Source: DATFVJ01 sp963727015 (lineage in GTDB: Bacteria; Actinomycetota; Actinomycetes; Streptosporangiales; Streptosporangiaceae). From it: a DNA stretch of 64,000 bases. Every line of letters starts with the position of its first letter. Position 1 is the stretch's first letter. Below, in pieces: positions 33,500 through 42,855 of the stretch. The notes below the pieces were generated by a model. The model was not told where the DNA came from. It did no database searches and worked only from the letters and a program-made list of their open reading frames with translations. Position numbers and translations under genes: made by a program. The stretch lies in assembly GCA_963727015.1 (NCBI GenBank), contig CAVSEV010000011.1:1-64000 (forward strand), written 5' to 3'.

Positions 33500-35240
33500 G
33501 TTAGCGAAGAGCCAGCCGGGAAGGATCGGCTGACTGGACGTCTGCGGAGCGCGCGAGACAGAAGGGCTGGCCAATGCGCTCGTCATCCGCCACGGCAAGG
33601 ACCACCATGTCAGCCACTCTGGGAGCTGAGGCGCGTCGGTCATGGGGCTAGTCCTGATATCCCCTGCGGGGGACGCCGCGCCGGCGTGAAAATGGGGTTG
33701 GGGTTGCCCGCCGATGCCGGTACTTTTCTGGGCTCCGAGCCCGCGGGCTAGTCTGGCGCTGGGGTCTTGACCTACGGGTCGCGCACTGTAGCCACGAGCA
33801 CGCCGGTCAGAATTTCGGTTCCCGACCGAGACCCCGCGGGCATCCCTTGCTGTCCTGCCGTGATGGCGCGTGAGGAGATGGTCCCGGTGATGGAACCGCA
33901 GGAGATCGAAGACGAGGGGCACGAGCAGATCCTGCAGCGGGTCGCCGCGGTCGATGTGGCGAAAGCGACCGGGATGGTGTGCACCCGGGTGCCGCACGAG
34001 TCCCGGCCCGGCAAGCGGCGGACCCGGGTATGGCAGGTGGATGCGACCACCGGCGCGATCCTGGAGCTGGCCGATCACCTGGCCTGCGAGGGGATCGAGA
34101 AGGTCACCCTCGAGTCCACCAGCGACTACTGGCGGCCGTGGTTCTACCTGCTCGAGGCCCGCGGCCTGGACGTGCAGCTGGTCAGCGCCCGGGACGTCAA
34201 GCAGGCCCCGGGCAGGCCGAAAACGGACAAGCTCGATTCGGTGTGGCAGGCCAAATGCACGGAGCGGGGCCTGCTGCGTCCTTCCTTCGTGCCGCCCGCC
34301 GAGATCCGGCAGCTGCGCGATTACACCCGGCTGCGGACCGACCTGACCCGGGAGCGGACCCGCCACTATGCCCGGCTGGAGAAGCTGCTGGAAGACGCTC
34401 TTATTAAGGTGTCGGCGGTGGCCAGCAGGCTGGACACGCTGTCGGTCCGCGACATGCTGGAGGCGCTGATCGCCGGCGAGCGGAACCCGAAGGTCCTGGC
34501 CGGGCTGGCCCGCGGCAAGATGCGGGCCAAGCACGACCGCCTGGTGGAAGCGCTGACGGGCAAGTTCGACGATCACCACGCCGAGCTCGCCCGGATGCTT
34601 TTAGACCAGATCGACGCCCACGCCCAGATCGGCAAGCTCACCGCCCGGCTCGAGGAGCTGATCGCCGCGATCCCCGCCGCCCAGGGCGTCGACGCCGACG
34701 GCACCACCGGCCCCGGCGCGGGCAGGGGCGACGGCGCCCCGGTGCTGCCCGCCGTCGACCGCCTGGATGAGGTCACCGGGATCGGCCGCGAGGCCGCGCA
34801 GGCAATCATCGCCGAGCTCGGATTGAACATGGCCCAGTTCCCCACCCCTGGGCACCTGGTGTCGTGGGCCAAGGTCTGCCCGCACACAATCCAGTCCGGG
34901 CCCCGCAACCGCGCCGGCCGAACCGGCAAGGGCAACCCCTATCTCAAAGGCGTTCTCGGCGAAGCCGCAGCCGCCGCCGCCAAGACCGACACCTTCCTCG
35001 GCGAACGCTACCGCCGGCTCGTCAAGCGCCGCGGCAAGCTCAAGGCCCTGGTCGCCATCGCCCGCACCATCCTGGTCATCATCTGGCACCTGCTCGCCGA
35101 CCCCGCCGCCCGCTACCACGACCTCGGCGCCGGCTACTACACCAGCCGCATCGACAAACAGCGCAAGGCCCGCAGCCACATCCGCCAGCTCGAAGCCCTT
35201 GGCTACGCCGTCACCATCACCCAGGCAGCCTGACCCATAC
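33500..35240 (+). mobile_element. IS110-family element with intact transposase
   Basis: An intact transposase gene preceded by some 300 bases of non-coding DNA (about 33540-33862), in which IS110-group elements encode the bridge RNA. Ends are not resolved; IS110 elements lack long terminal inverted repeats. The left side abuts the 5' exon of the outer group II intron. Confidence 0.6.
33863..35233 (+). CDS. IS110-family transposase
   Basis: A protein of 456 residues from ATG 33863 (ATG 33890 is an alternative and gives the more typical start MEPQEIEDEGHEQILQRV). The N-terminal RuvC-like domain has RVAAVDVAKATG (Asp), VTLESTSDYWRPWFYLLE (Glu) and GRPKTDKLDSVWQA (Asp). The C-terminal Transposase_20 domain has LDEVTGIGREAAQAIIAELG and the serine-containing block SGPRNRAGRTGKGNPYLKGV near residue 385. 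All expected residues are present, so the recombinase may be active. It is not closely related to the truncated IS110 transposase at 3581. Confidence 0.9.
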   Translation: MAREEMVPVMEPQEIEDEGHEQILQRVAAVDVAKATGMVCTRVPHESRPGKRRTRVWQVDATTGAILELADHLACEGIEKVTLESTSDYWRPWFYLLEARGLDVQLVSARDVKQAPGRPKTDKLDSVWQAKCTERGLLRPSFVPPAEIRQLRDYTRLRTDLTRERTRHYARLEKLLEDALIKVSAVASRLDTLSVRDMLEALIAGERNPKVLAGLARGKMRAKHDRLVEALTGKFDDHHAELARMLLDQIDAHAQIGKLTARLEELIAAIPAAQGVDADGTTGPGAGRGDGAPVLPAVDRLDEVTGIGREAAQAIIAELGLNMAQFPTPGHLVSWAKVCPHTIQSGPRNRAGRTGKGNPYLKGVLGEAAAAAAKTDTFLGERYRRLVKRRGKLKALVAIARTILVIIWHLLADPAARYHDLGAGYYTSRIDKQRKARSHIRQLEALGYAVTITQAA

Positions 35241-35664
35241 CGCACAACCCAGACCCTCACTGGCAATCACCGGTCAGGGTCCGCTGCCGTCCGCCCGTCA
35301 AGATCGTTATTTTCCGGTCAGTACGCACACACTCGCCTGATCTGCACCCTGGCGGCTGCCTGGCGATTGGCCGGGATGACGCATGTCACGAATCCTGAAC
35401 CACACCGGGTGCATGATTCTCGTCAAGTGCGGCCTGGCGGATCTGGCCGTGCTGGTGTCCGGCGGCGCGCAGTTCCTCATCGGAGGCGCGCTCGGGGTGA
35501 GCAGGGAATTGTCGGTACCGGGGAGGCCGGACTTCCGAAGATCACAGGCACATGAGGGCTTGATCGATAGCGTCTGCCCTGGTCATAGGCCTGTGGGCCT
35601 GCGCCGACCGCGAATTTCTGTAGGCACACGCCATCCGGCGTGTCGCTTGCGCTGGGCTGCGGCG
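35241..35664. other. Region between IS110 and IS1634-type elements
   Basis: About 420 bases. The frame of the downstream transposase stays open back to 35383 but this part shows no transposase homology. It should contain the right end of the IS110 element and the left end of the next element; I could not fix either. Confidence 0.4.
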
Positions 35665-37395
35665 ATGGCTTGGCTCGTAGGCGTGTACCTGCGTGAGACC
35701 CGGCGGGTCAACAAGGACGGCACCGTGGTGTCCTACTTGCAGCTGGCGCACAACGAGCGGCACCCGCGCACCGGCAGCCCAGCCGCCAAGGTGATCCACA
35801 ACTTCGGCCGGGCCGACAAGGTCGACCGGGAGGGGCTGGCCCGGCTGGTCGCCTCGATCTCCCGGTTCCTCGAACCCGAGCAGGCGGTGGCCGCGGCGGC
35901 GGCCGGCGAGGTGGAAGTGCTCGATTCGCGGCGGCTGGGCGGGGCGTGGGTGCTCGGCCAGCTGTGGGAGCGGCTGGAGATCGGCCGTGCGATCCGGCGG
36001 GTGGCGGCGGGCCGGCGGCTGGACGGGGAGGCTGCCGAGCGGGTGATCTTCGCGCTGGTGGCGCAGCGGGCGCTGGAACCGGGTTCCAAGCTGGCGGCCA
36101 CCCGCTGGGTGGCTGAGCGGGTCGCGGTCGAGGGCTGCGCGGGGTTCAGCGAGGACGCCGCGTACGCGGCGATGGACTTCCTGCTGGCGGCCCTCGATGA
36201 GATCGCCTCCCAGATCTTCGGCTCGGTCGCGCACCTGCTCAACCTGGACCTGGACATCGTCTTCGTGGACACCACCTCCACCTACTGGGAGTGCGAGGTT
36301 ACCGACGAGCTCGCCGGGCTGGCCGGCGAGCCCGCCGATGACGGGATCAGCAAGCCCGCCGAATCTGGGGCCCGCACGTTCGGGCACTCCAAGGACCACC
36401 GCGGCGACCTGCCGCAGGTGGTCATCGCGATGGCGGTCACCCGCGACGGGATCCCGGTGCGCTGCTGGACCTTCCCCGGTAGTACAAGCGATCAGGAGAT
36501 CATCCGCACGGTCAAGGACGGCCTGGACGGCTGGAACCTGCGCCGACTGGTCTGGGTCGCCGACCGGGGGTTCGCCTCACAGGCGAACCGGGCCTACCTG
36601 ACCCGGGGCGGCGGGCACTACATCCACTCCGAGAAGCTCCGCCACACCAACGCCGAGGCCGCCGCGGCGCTGGCCCGCCAGGGCCGCTACCACACCGTGG
36701 CCGGGAACCTGCGGGTCAAGGAGGCGTGGGTGCCTGCCCGGGAGCAGGGGGTCCGGGCCGAGCGGTTCGTGATCTGCCACAACCCCGAGACCGCCGAACG
36801 GGACAAGGCCGTCCGCGGCCGGCTCGTTACCCACCTCGAAGGGCTCATCGACGGCTCAGACGCCTGGACCGCGGGCAGACGTGACGAGCTCGCCGGAGAA
36901 CTGCGCGCCAAGCCAGGGTTGCGCCGGTTCCTGCGGCGCACCAAGACCGGGCTGCTGCGCACAGACCATAGCGCGATCAAGCGCGAAGCCCATCTGGACG
37001 GCAAGTGGCTGCTGCGCACCTCCGACCTCACCCTCACCCCCGACGATCTCGCCGCCGCCTACAAGCAGCTGATCGCCGTCGAGCGCGGCTGGCGGGACAT
37101 GAAGGGCGCCCTCGCGCTGCGGCCGGTGTTCCACTACCGCGAGGACCGCATCCGCGCCCACGTCCAGCTGTGCTGGCTGGCGCTCCTGCTCATCCGCGTC
37201 GCCGAGAACGCCACCAGCGACACCTGGCGCAACCTGCGCCACGAACTCGACCGCATGCACCTGGTCACCCTCGCCACCCGCGACGGCCGCGTCGCTCAGC
37301 GCTCCGCCACTACCCCCGGCCAGCAGCACATCCTGCATGCCCTTGACCTGCGTGAACCGCCGAAGTTCTTCGACTTCGCCCCGCCTGCGGACTAA
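35665..37395 (+). CDS. IS1634-family transposase
   Basis: A 576-residue transposase; I set the ATG at 35665 because family homology (WLVGVYLRETRRVNKDGTVV) starts there. The DDE domain, an IS4-like fold, is visible: LDLDIVFVDTTSTYWECE (first Asp, near residue 200), LRRLVWVADRGFASQANRAY (second Asp) and a Glu in the Y.....ERGWRDMKGALALRPV block near residue 480. No frameshift or stop interrupts it, so it is probably active. It lies 70 bases upstream of the iron-permease relic. Confidence 0.9.
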   Translation: MAWLVGVYLRETRRVNKDGTVVSYLQLAHNERHPRTGSPAAKVIHNFGRADKVDREGLARLVASISRFLEPEQAVAAAAAGEVEVLDSRRLGGAWVLGQLWERLEIGRAIRRVAAGRRLDGEAAERVIFALVAQRALEPGSKLAATRWVAERVAVEGCAGFSEDAAYAAMDFLLAALDEIASQIFGSVAHLLNLDLDIVFVDTTSTYWECEVTDELAGLAGEPADDGISKPAESGARTFGHSKDHRGDLPQVVIAMAVTRDGIPVRCWTFPGSTSDQEIIRTVKDGLDGWNLRRLVWVADRGFASQANRAYLTRGGGHYIHSEKLRHTNAEAAAALARQGRYHTVAGNLRVKEAWVPAREQGVRAERFVICHNPETAERDKAVRGRLVTHLEGLIDGSDAWTAGRRDELAGELRAKPGLRRFLRRTKTGLLRTDHSAIKREAHLDGKWLLRTSDLTLTPDDLAAAYKQLIAVERGWRDMKGALALRPVFHYREDRIRAHVQLCWLALLLIRVAENATSDTWRNLRHELDRMHLVTLATRDGRVAQRSATTPGQQHILHALDLREPPKFFDFAPPAD

Positions 37396-37454
37396 CCGTC
37401 GCCAGCAGTCTGTAGTAACACGCCCCGATCACGCCTGCCTGCCATTCGCCCAGG

Positions 37455-37754
37455 TCAACAGCCACTTTCACGCGATCGCGTGCTCATGATCTTCGGAAGT
37501 CCGGGGAGGGCCTGGAGGATCTCGTCGAGCTTGCGCTGCGTCGCCCGCTGCTGGCGCTGTTGGGTGTGCTGGATGACGAAGACCATCGTGAGGGTCAGGG
37601 CGGCCACCAGGGTCTGGAATATGGCCTCCCAGCGCGCCGGAAAGCCGGCGGCGATGCTGACGACGATCCATACTCCCGCGGCGCCGATGACGAGCACCGC
37701 TGCCAGGGGCCGGGAGGCATACCGGTCCATCTGAGACAGCCACCGGCTGACCAC
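37455..37754 (-). pseudogene. Low-affinity iron permease-family protein, C-terminally truncated
   Basis: The 99-residue frame has YASRPLAAVLVIGAAGVWIV and TMVFVIQHTQQRQQRATQRK, the conserved helix-Q.TQ segment of the Iron_permease family, then KLDEILQALPGLPKI. In full proteins the LDELLRA segment continues for another 30 to 40 residues. Here it ends in STRSRESGC next to the IS1634-type element, which probably removed the end. Confidence 0.6.
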
Positions 37755-37892
37755 TGAACGTTCCAGGGCGGACCTGACTCATCCCGGGAGACCATCGGCG
37801 GGCCGCTAGTTTCCACCGTTCATCGCACCATCGTTGCTGCGCACGTTCCACGTCCCGTTCATGTCGCCTCCGTTCCGTCCGGCGCGCAAGCG

Positions 37893-38440
37893 TTATGCGG
37901 CCTTGTGCACTCGCACTTCCTCGGCACTGGCCTGCGCTTGCGGATGCCCGGCCTGCGCCGCCGCCTCCCGCTCGGACTCAGCGTTGATCTCGCCGCCGAC
38001 GAGCACGGCCAGCCCGGTGAGGTAGAGCCAGAAGATGAGGATGACCACGCCAGCGAAGGCGCCGTAGGTCTTGCCGTAGGAGCCGAACATGGCCACGTAG
38101 AACGAGAAGCCGAGCGAGGCTAGCAGGAAGATCGCCGTACCGACGACTCCGCCGGGGCTGACCCACTGCCAGCGCGGCGATTCGCGGTTCGGCCCGTAGT
38201 AGTAGAACGAGAACAGCAGCGAGATAAAGATGATCGTCAGCACCCAGCGCAGCACCGTCCAGACGATGACGAAGGCCGTCCCCCCTACGGGCAGATGACC
38301 CTCGATACCGTGGCCGATCGATGCGCCGAAGACGATCAGCGCCGAGGCGATCCCGCCGAGCACCAGCGTGGCGAACATGAGCGGGAACGCCCGCAGCCGC
38401 CTGGGCACGAACTTGCGGTCGGGCGGGGAGGGAACCGAGA
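37893..38440 (-). pseudogene. YihY/BrkB-family protein, C-terminal half
   Basis: On the minus strand the frame from about 38430 reads DRKFVPRRLRAFPLMFATLV, GGTAFVIVWTVLRWVLTIIF, YYGPNRESPRWQWVSPGGVV and GAFAGVVILIFWLYLTGLAV, ending in a polar tail with VGGEINAESEREAAA. These are helices 3 to 6 of BrkB. The N-terminal half is next to it but on the plus strand, so the gene is broken by an inversion. Confidence 0.8.
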
Positions 38441-38459
38441 CAATCCCCCCGCAGAACGA

Positions 38460-38870
38460 GGTGTCAGGCGGCCCCGACACGCCGCTGGAACTCGGCGAGA
38501 CCGGCTGGCGCAACACGGTCAAGCGGACCGGGAAGAAATACGTGCGCGACCGCTGCAGCATGACGGCCGGAAACCTGGCCTACCACTGGTTCCTCGCCCT
38601 GTTCCCGTCCCTGATCGCCCTGCTGGGGCCTGGCCAGCCTGATCCATCTCGGGACCAGCGATGTGAACCGGCTGGTCAAACGGCCTGGATACGGCGCTGC
38701 CACCCGGCGCGTCGGGGGTGGTCAGCCAGGCCGTGCACGCCGCCACCGCCCGGTCCGCCTCGGCCTCGCTGACCCGCGCTGATCCTGGGCATCGTGGCCG
38801 CGCTGTGGAGCGCATCGGGCGGCATGTCCGCGCTCGAGCAGGGGCTGGACATCGCCTACGAGGTGCGCGG
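38460..38870 (+). pseudogene. YihY/BrkB-family protein, N-terminal half in inverted orientation
   Basis: The plus strand reads GETGWRNTVKRTGKKYVRDR and CSMTAGNLAYHWFLALFPSL followed by IALLG, the BrkB start. After frameshifts come ASLIHLGTSDVNRLV, GASGVVSQAVHAATARSASA and AALWSASGGMSALEQGLDIA ending YEVRG. In intact proteins YEV is followed directly by the DRKF block that is found on the minus strand at 38430. The two halves therefore belong together and this half has been flipped in place. Confidence 0.75.
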
Positions 38871-38910
38871 GAGTCGCTCGCACCGCCCTAGCGGTCTGGC
38901 TCGGCCATGG

Positions 38911-39201
38911 TCATGCCTCCTGGCCGGATGGCTGGCCTTCGTCGCCAGGCCAGACGCCGGTGAGCTGGCGCGTGCCCTCGGCGGCGCCCCGGTTGAGAGC
39001 GGCCTTGACCGCCGCGAAGATCGCGCCCTGCAGGGTGGCAGCGAGCAGGACCTCCCGCCAGCCCCGCCTGGCGTCGGTGGCCTTGGGCGCATCGTCTTCA
39101 CCTGCGGTGATCTTCCAGACCTTCTTGAAGATGGCCCCGGCGAGTATCCCGCCCAGCACGCTGACCAGCATGCTCACCGGCTTGTACAACAGCTTGATCA
39201 T
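38911..39201 (-). CDS. DUF4235 membrane protein (second copy)
   Basis: A 96-residue protein from ATG 39201, which overlaps the DUF3618 stop by four bases; upstream frames have no ribosome binding site. It reads IKLLYKPVSMLVSVLGGILA, GAIFKKVWKITAGEDDAPKA and EVLLAATLQGAIFAAVKAAL, near identical in layout to the copy at 17083. It is followed by the inverted half of BrkB. Confidence 0.85.
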   Translation of the reverse strand: MIKLLYKPVSMLVSVLGGILAGAIFKKVWKITAGEDDAPKATDARRGWREVLLAATLQGAIFAAVKAALNRGAAEGTRQLTGVWPGDEGQPSGQEA

Positions 39202-39767
39202 CGCCTTCTCCATCTGATAGCCAGGAAGCCGGCAACGAGCACGCAGGCGGCCACCGCGAGCGGTACGCGATGCTGCCGGGCGCTGTCGGCTCCCTTCGCG
39301 GCGGCTTGCCGGGCCTGTTCGGGCGCGGCCTCCCACATGGACCCTCCCGCCGCGACCGCCTGATCCTTGGCCGCGGCGCCCAGGTCTACCGCCCTCTGAC
39401 CCGCGGCCACGCTGGTCAGCTGATCGCGCACGCTGCCGGCGCGGGCGGCGGCCTGCGCCCGCGCCTGGCCGGCCTGTCCTTTCACCCGATCGGCCAGCTC
39501 GGCTGCCTTGCCTTGCGCTCTCGCTTTCACGTCCGCCTTGGCGACCAGCTGCTCGACTGTGTCACCGAGTTGTTCGCGGGTCTGCTCGATCTCCTGCTGC
39601 AGTTCCTGAACGTCATCAGGCGGCGCCCCCTCCGCGCCATCGGGCGCGGTGGTCTGCGGCGTCACATCATCCGGCGGGCTGCCCGGTGCCCGGCGGGTGC
39701 GGGTGGACGTCCGCGAGCCGGCCGATCGGCGTCCCGCAGGCTTTCGTGCCGGTCCGCTGGTGGTCAT
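39198..39767 (-). CDS. DUF3618 domain protein (second copy)
   Basis: A 189-residue protein; the ATG at 39767 overlaps the stop of the holin-like gene (39764-39767). A basic leader (KPAGRRSAGSRTSTRTRRAP) replaces the acidic leader of the first copy. The DUF3618 motif is ELQQEIEQTREQLGDTVEQL followed by VAKADVKARA. A long helix and a C-terminal transmembrane helix (VPLAVAACVLVAGFLAIRWR) follow. Confidence 0.85.
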   Translation of the reverse strand: MTTSGPARKPAGRRSAGSRTSTRTRRAPGSPPDDVTPQTTAPDGAEGAPPDDVQELQQEIEQTREQLGDTVEQLVAKADVKARAQGKAAELADRVKGQAGQARAQAAARAGSVRDQLTSVAAGQRAVDLGAAAKDQAVAAGGSMWEAAPEQARQAAAKGADSARQHRVPLAVAACVLVAGFLAIRWRRR

Positions 39768-40183
39768 CGCCGCGCCCTTTCCTTGATCTCTTCGACATCG
39801 GTTTTTACGCTGTCCACGGTCTGGTCGGGGACCGGAGGGGTGGCCTTCTGCAGGCGGCCCTTCCCGATCAGAGCGGCTATCGCGGCGACGGCCAGCAGCG
39901 CAGCGCCCACGATCAGCGCCGCCAGCCACGCCGCCACCACCCCGCTGATCGCGATGACCGCGCACGCGATCAGGCAGCCCACGCCGTACAGGGCCATCAG
40001 GCCGCTGCCGCTCAGCAATCCGGCGCCCGCTCCGGCCTGCTTGCCCTTGCGGGTCATCTCCAGCTGGGCCAGCTTCAGCTCGTCGCGGATGAGCACGGTG
40101 ACTTGCTCGGAGAGCTGCTTGACCAGTTCACCCGTGGAGCGGTTCTCTCCCGGGAACTGCTCCGCGCCGGCTGTGTGTTCCAC
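39764..40183 (-). CDS. Phage-holin-superfamily membrane protein (second copy)
   Basis: A 139-residue protein. I chose GTG 40183, preceded by GGGGGG, because this gives the same length and N-terminus as the first copy. It has the helix ELVKQLSEQVTVLIRDELKL, a linker KGKQAGAGAGLLSG and two membrane helices (LMALYGVGCLIACAVIAISG and AWLAALIVGAALLAVAAIAA). It is the first gene of the module. Confidence 0.83.
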   Translation of the reverse strand: MEHTAGAEQFPGENRSTGELVKQLSEQVTVLIRDELKLAQLEMTRKGKQAGAGAGLLSGSGLMALYGVGCLIACAVIAISGVVAAWLAALIVGAALLAVAAIAALIGKGRLQKATPPVPDQTVDSVKTDVEEIKERARR

Positions 40184-40236
40184 GATGCCCCCCTTCGTCC
40201 CGATGAATGCGTGCTTGTACCCAGCCGCCTGCCGGC

Positions 40237-40926
40237 CTAACATGGCGCGTGCTGCCCGCCACCCAGCCGACCGATGGCGCTGGCCCGCAGCTTGCCGAGC
40301 AGCGCAGCGGGGTCGGGGTACACTTCGAGAGCTCCCGCGTCCCGCAGCTGTTCTTCGGCGATTCCGCCGGAGAGCAGGCCGATGCAGGGGATGCCCACCC
40401 GCCGGGACGCGATCGCGTCCCAGACCGCGTCTCCGACCATGACGGCACACGCGCGCTCTGTGCCGGACTCGCTCAGCGCCCTTTCCACGATGTCCGGTTC
40501 CGGCTTGGCTCGCTCGACAGCGCCGGAGCTGACCACCGTGCCGATCACGTCACGCACGCCGATCGCGTCCAGCATCAGGTCTATCTCGTCGTCCTTGGCA
40601 CTGGTGGCCAGCACCACTTGCAGCCCGAGCTCCGAGGTCGCGGTGAGCAGGTCCGGCGCCCCGGGCAGCGGGCGCATCCGGCCCAGGTACGGCGCAAAGT
40701 ATCGGCTGTGCGCGTGGATGACCGAACGATCGGGTCGGCCCAGCACCCGTTCCACCAGCTCGTCGGAGCCCATCCCCAGCGCCCGGTGAACGTCGACGCA
40801 GCGGATGTCGTGGCCGCGCTCCCGGAACGCCTCCCACCATGCGGCGACGTGCAGGTAATTGGTGTCGAGCAGTGTGCCGTCCACGTCGAAGATCACCCCG
40901 CCGCGGCCGGACTGGCCGGTCGTCAC
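40237..40926 (-). CDS. HAD-superfamily phosphatase/phosphoglucomutase-like protein
   Basis: A 229-residue HAD hydrolase with all four motifs: GVIFDVDGTLLDTNYLH (nucleophile Asp and acid Asp, residue 14-16), VVLATSAKDDEI (Ser/Thr), AKPEPDIVERAL (Lys) and MVGDAVWDAIASRRVG (Asp). An alpha-helical cap between the first two motifs places it with beta-phosphoglucomutase and phosphoglycolate phosphatase-like enzymes. Its ATG overlaps the stop of the upstream gene by four bases, so the pair is an operon. The substrate is unknown. Confidence 0.88.
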   Translation of the reverse strand: MTTGQSGRGGVIFDVDGTLLDTNYLHVAAWWEAFRERGHDIRCVDVHRALGMGSDELVERVLGRPDRSVIHAHSRYFAPYLGRMRPLPGAPDLLTATSELGLQVVLATSAKDDEIDLMLDAIGVRDVIGTVVSSGAVERAKPEPDIVERALSESGTERACAVMVGDAVWDAIASRRVGIPCIGLLSGGIAEEQLRDAGALEVYPDPAALLGKLRASAIGRLGGGQHAPC

Positions 40927-41456
40927 CGGGTGCCCCGTTCCCGGCCGATCACCTGGCCCGCGGCGCTCACCCGGAGCTCTTCCAGAAAATCCGCCTGGCG
41001 CCGGGCCCGGGAGATCAGCTCGTCCAGTCGGCCGCTGTCGAGGCGGGCGTCGTTCTCGGCCAGGGCCCGTAGGGTGCGCCAGCCCGCGGCCTTGCCCTCC
41101 ACCCCCAGCCGCATCATCTCGAGTTCTTCCAGGCTGCTAAGGGGTGACCGGCCCAGAAGGCGGCCGTTGAGCTTCAGCCGCGCGGCCTTCTCGCCGATCC
41201 ACCCGGCGTAGACCTTGTAACTGCGGACGGGGAAGCCGAGCGCGGCCATGACCTCTAGCAGCGCGGCGCGGTCCTGCGTGACCTCGGCGGCGAAACGCTG
41301 CAGCGCGCCGCCGGCCTGCCCGCGGCCGTGTGACTCCGCTACCCGCCGGGCCAACTCGGCCCCGCCGGTCGCACCCGCAAGGTGATCGTTGAGATAGATG
41401 CCCAGCAGCTCAGGTCCAGATCCTCCGGTGCCTGCCGTCGCGCCTGTCTTGGCCAT
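40923..41456 (-). CDS. Conserved hypothetical alpha-helical protein
   Basis: A 177-residue protein with LGIYLNDHLAGATGGAELAR at its start and then helices with RFAAEVTQDRAALLEVMAAL, RLKLNGRLLGRSPLSSLEEL and ALAENDARLDSGRLDELISR. The pattern LG.YLNDHLAGA..G.ELA.R is shared by actinomycete proteins of ferritin-like helical-bundle appearance; I do not know their function. AGGAGC precedes the ATG. It is translationally coupled to the HAD phosphatase. Confidence 0.7.
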   Translation of the reverse strand: MAKTGATAGTGGSGPELLGIYLNDHLAGATGGAELARRVAESHGRGQAGGALQRFAAEVTQDRAALLEVMAALGFPVRSYKVYAGWIGEKAARLKLNGRLLGRSPLSSLEELEMMRLGVEGKAAGWRTLRALAENDARLDSGRLDELISRARRQADFLEELRVSAAGQVIGRERGTR

Positions 41457-41509
41457 GGCTCCTCCACGTAGACGTTTACCGTTCCCCCGTATTGCCCCTC
41501 ACGTGCGGC

Positions 41510-42235
41510 TTATGCATCGACTGCATCGACGGGGTCACCGGCCGCCCCGCGCACGCGCCGGGGCCCGGTCGTAACCGCGGCTGGCCCGGAGAAACGCAGT
41601 CGCGCCGTCAGGCTCGCTGGCCTCTGAGGGGTTCGGGTACCTCGAACGCGCAACGGGTCCTCGTCATGAGCAGCCGCAGCGCTACGAAGCCGGTCCAGGA
41701 CCGCCCAAGCCGAAGGCCGGTCAGCCTCCGGGTCTGCCGCCGGGCTGTCCGGACCTAGCGGGAGGCCCGCCACGGCAACCTGGCCTAGGCTGACGCGGAA
41801 CAACCGCCGCTCGTCGCCCACATGGGCGGTGACAAGCGCCGCGTCGAGCCGGGCCGGGAGCGAACACCATGGCTTGACGCTGGTCAAGATGGCGCGGCCG
41901 TGATAGTCGTGCGCCTCGAGACGGTACGGCGCCGCTTCCGCGACGAACACCCCCAGGTGCCGTCCGGTACCGGCTCGCCGGATTCGGCCAGGATCGCTAG
42001 GGCGTCACTATGCGCCTCCAAGACCGGGCGACCGTGAGGTTTTGCTCGCCTGCCGCGGCCAGCACTGCCCAGCGCTGCGCCGTCTGCCCGCGGCAGGCTG
42101 CGGGAGCAGCCTGGCGTAGTGCTCGGCGAGCTTCACGGCTGTATCGATATCCTCGCCTGAACTCCGGCACGCCTCCACCAGCGGTCCGGCCCAGCCAGGC
42201 AGCTCAAGCGCTATGAGCGCATCGCACATGACCAT
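41510..42235 (-). pseudogene. Acyl-CoA dehydrogenase-like gene, frameshifted and truncated
   Basis: From ATG 42235 the first frame has GPLVEACRSSGEDIDTAVKL and AEHYARLLPQPAAG. A second frame continues GQTAQRWAVLAAAGEQNLTV and a third VLEAHSDALAILAESGEPVP followed by DGTWG. The first frame of the last part reads PYRLEAHDYHGRAILTSVKP and WCSLPARLDAALVTAHVGDE. These follow each other as in an acyl-CoA dehydrogenase-type N-terminal and middle domain. At least two indels and loss of the C-terminal domain make it a pseudogene. Confidence 0.6.
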
Positions 42236-42339
42236 GCAGATTCCTGTTCCTTCCTGCTTGCCGCCTGTACTGGCTTCCCCGGCAACCGCGGCTTATGCCG
42301 ACGGTTTAGCGCTTAGGACCGGGGGAAGCCCCAGGTGGC

Positions 42340-42566
42340 GTGAAAGCGGTCTCCCGCCTTGAACAGGCCGGCAGCCTGGACAAGGTCGTCGCGGTCGGCC
42401 AGCGGGAGGCCCGCGTGATCCGCCCCGGCAAGGTCCGGGACGGCCTGCACGGGGTCTGGCTCGGGCGCCCGCTGCGCCCCCGCTGGTCCAGGCGGCGGCC
42501 GGAACATGGCTCTCGGCGAGCATCATGGATTTCGCGTCGGGCGACGAGACCGCGGCCCGCCGCTGA
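42340..42566 (+). pseudogene. DUF2231 membrane protein N-terminal remnant
   Basis: The plus strand reads AVSRLEQAGSLDKVVAVGQR, RPGKVRDGLHGVWLGRPLRP and in a neighbouring frame TWLSASIMDFASGDETAARR before a stop at 42566. The order (phasing helix, LHG.WLGHPLHP, then WL...IMDF..GD.TAAR) is that of DUF2231 proteins. A frameshift lies near 42480 and the membrane helices that should follow are missing. Confidence 0.6.
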
Positions 42567-42855
42567 CCGCGGCCTGGCCCGCGTCACCAACCGGGCGGTA
42601 GCCACCAACCATCAGGGCGAGGCGGAATGGGCCCCGTACGCTACGGCGATCCGCAGCGTGGAACGCCAGCAGCGCCTGGAAAGGCTGCTCGCCGACCACA
42701 CCGACGTCCCCGGGGTCGTCGCGGCCTGCCTGCGCTCCCCCCTCTACGCCCGCCGCTTCCACGAGGGCTTCGGGACCCTCTACACCGCCGGGTACCGGCC
42801 CGCCCAAGGCGTCGCGCGCTACCACTGGCCCGGGCGCACCTGGGCCCATGCCTAG
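42567..42855 (+). other. Unassigned open frame downstream of the DUF2231 relic
   Basis: The frame continues to 42855 with AEWAPYATAIRSVERQQRLE, VPGVVAACLRSPLYARRFHE and TLYTAGYRPAQGVARYHWPG. The composition looks like a real coding segment, but there is no start of its own and I do not recognise it. It could be the 3' end of a decayed gene. Confidence 0.35.

Noticed and set aside
33464..34579. A 371-codon minus-strand frame opposite the IS110 transposase
   Set aside because: Shadow of the transposase gene, with no start signal or recognisable domain.
38440..38870. BrkB inversion as an on/off phase-variation switch
   Set aside because: No inverted repeats or invertase gene flank the segment, and the flipped half contains frameshifts, so flipping back would not restore a protein.
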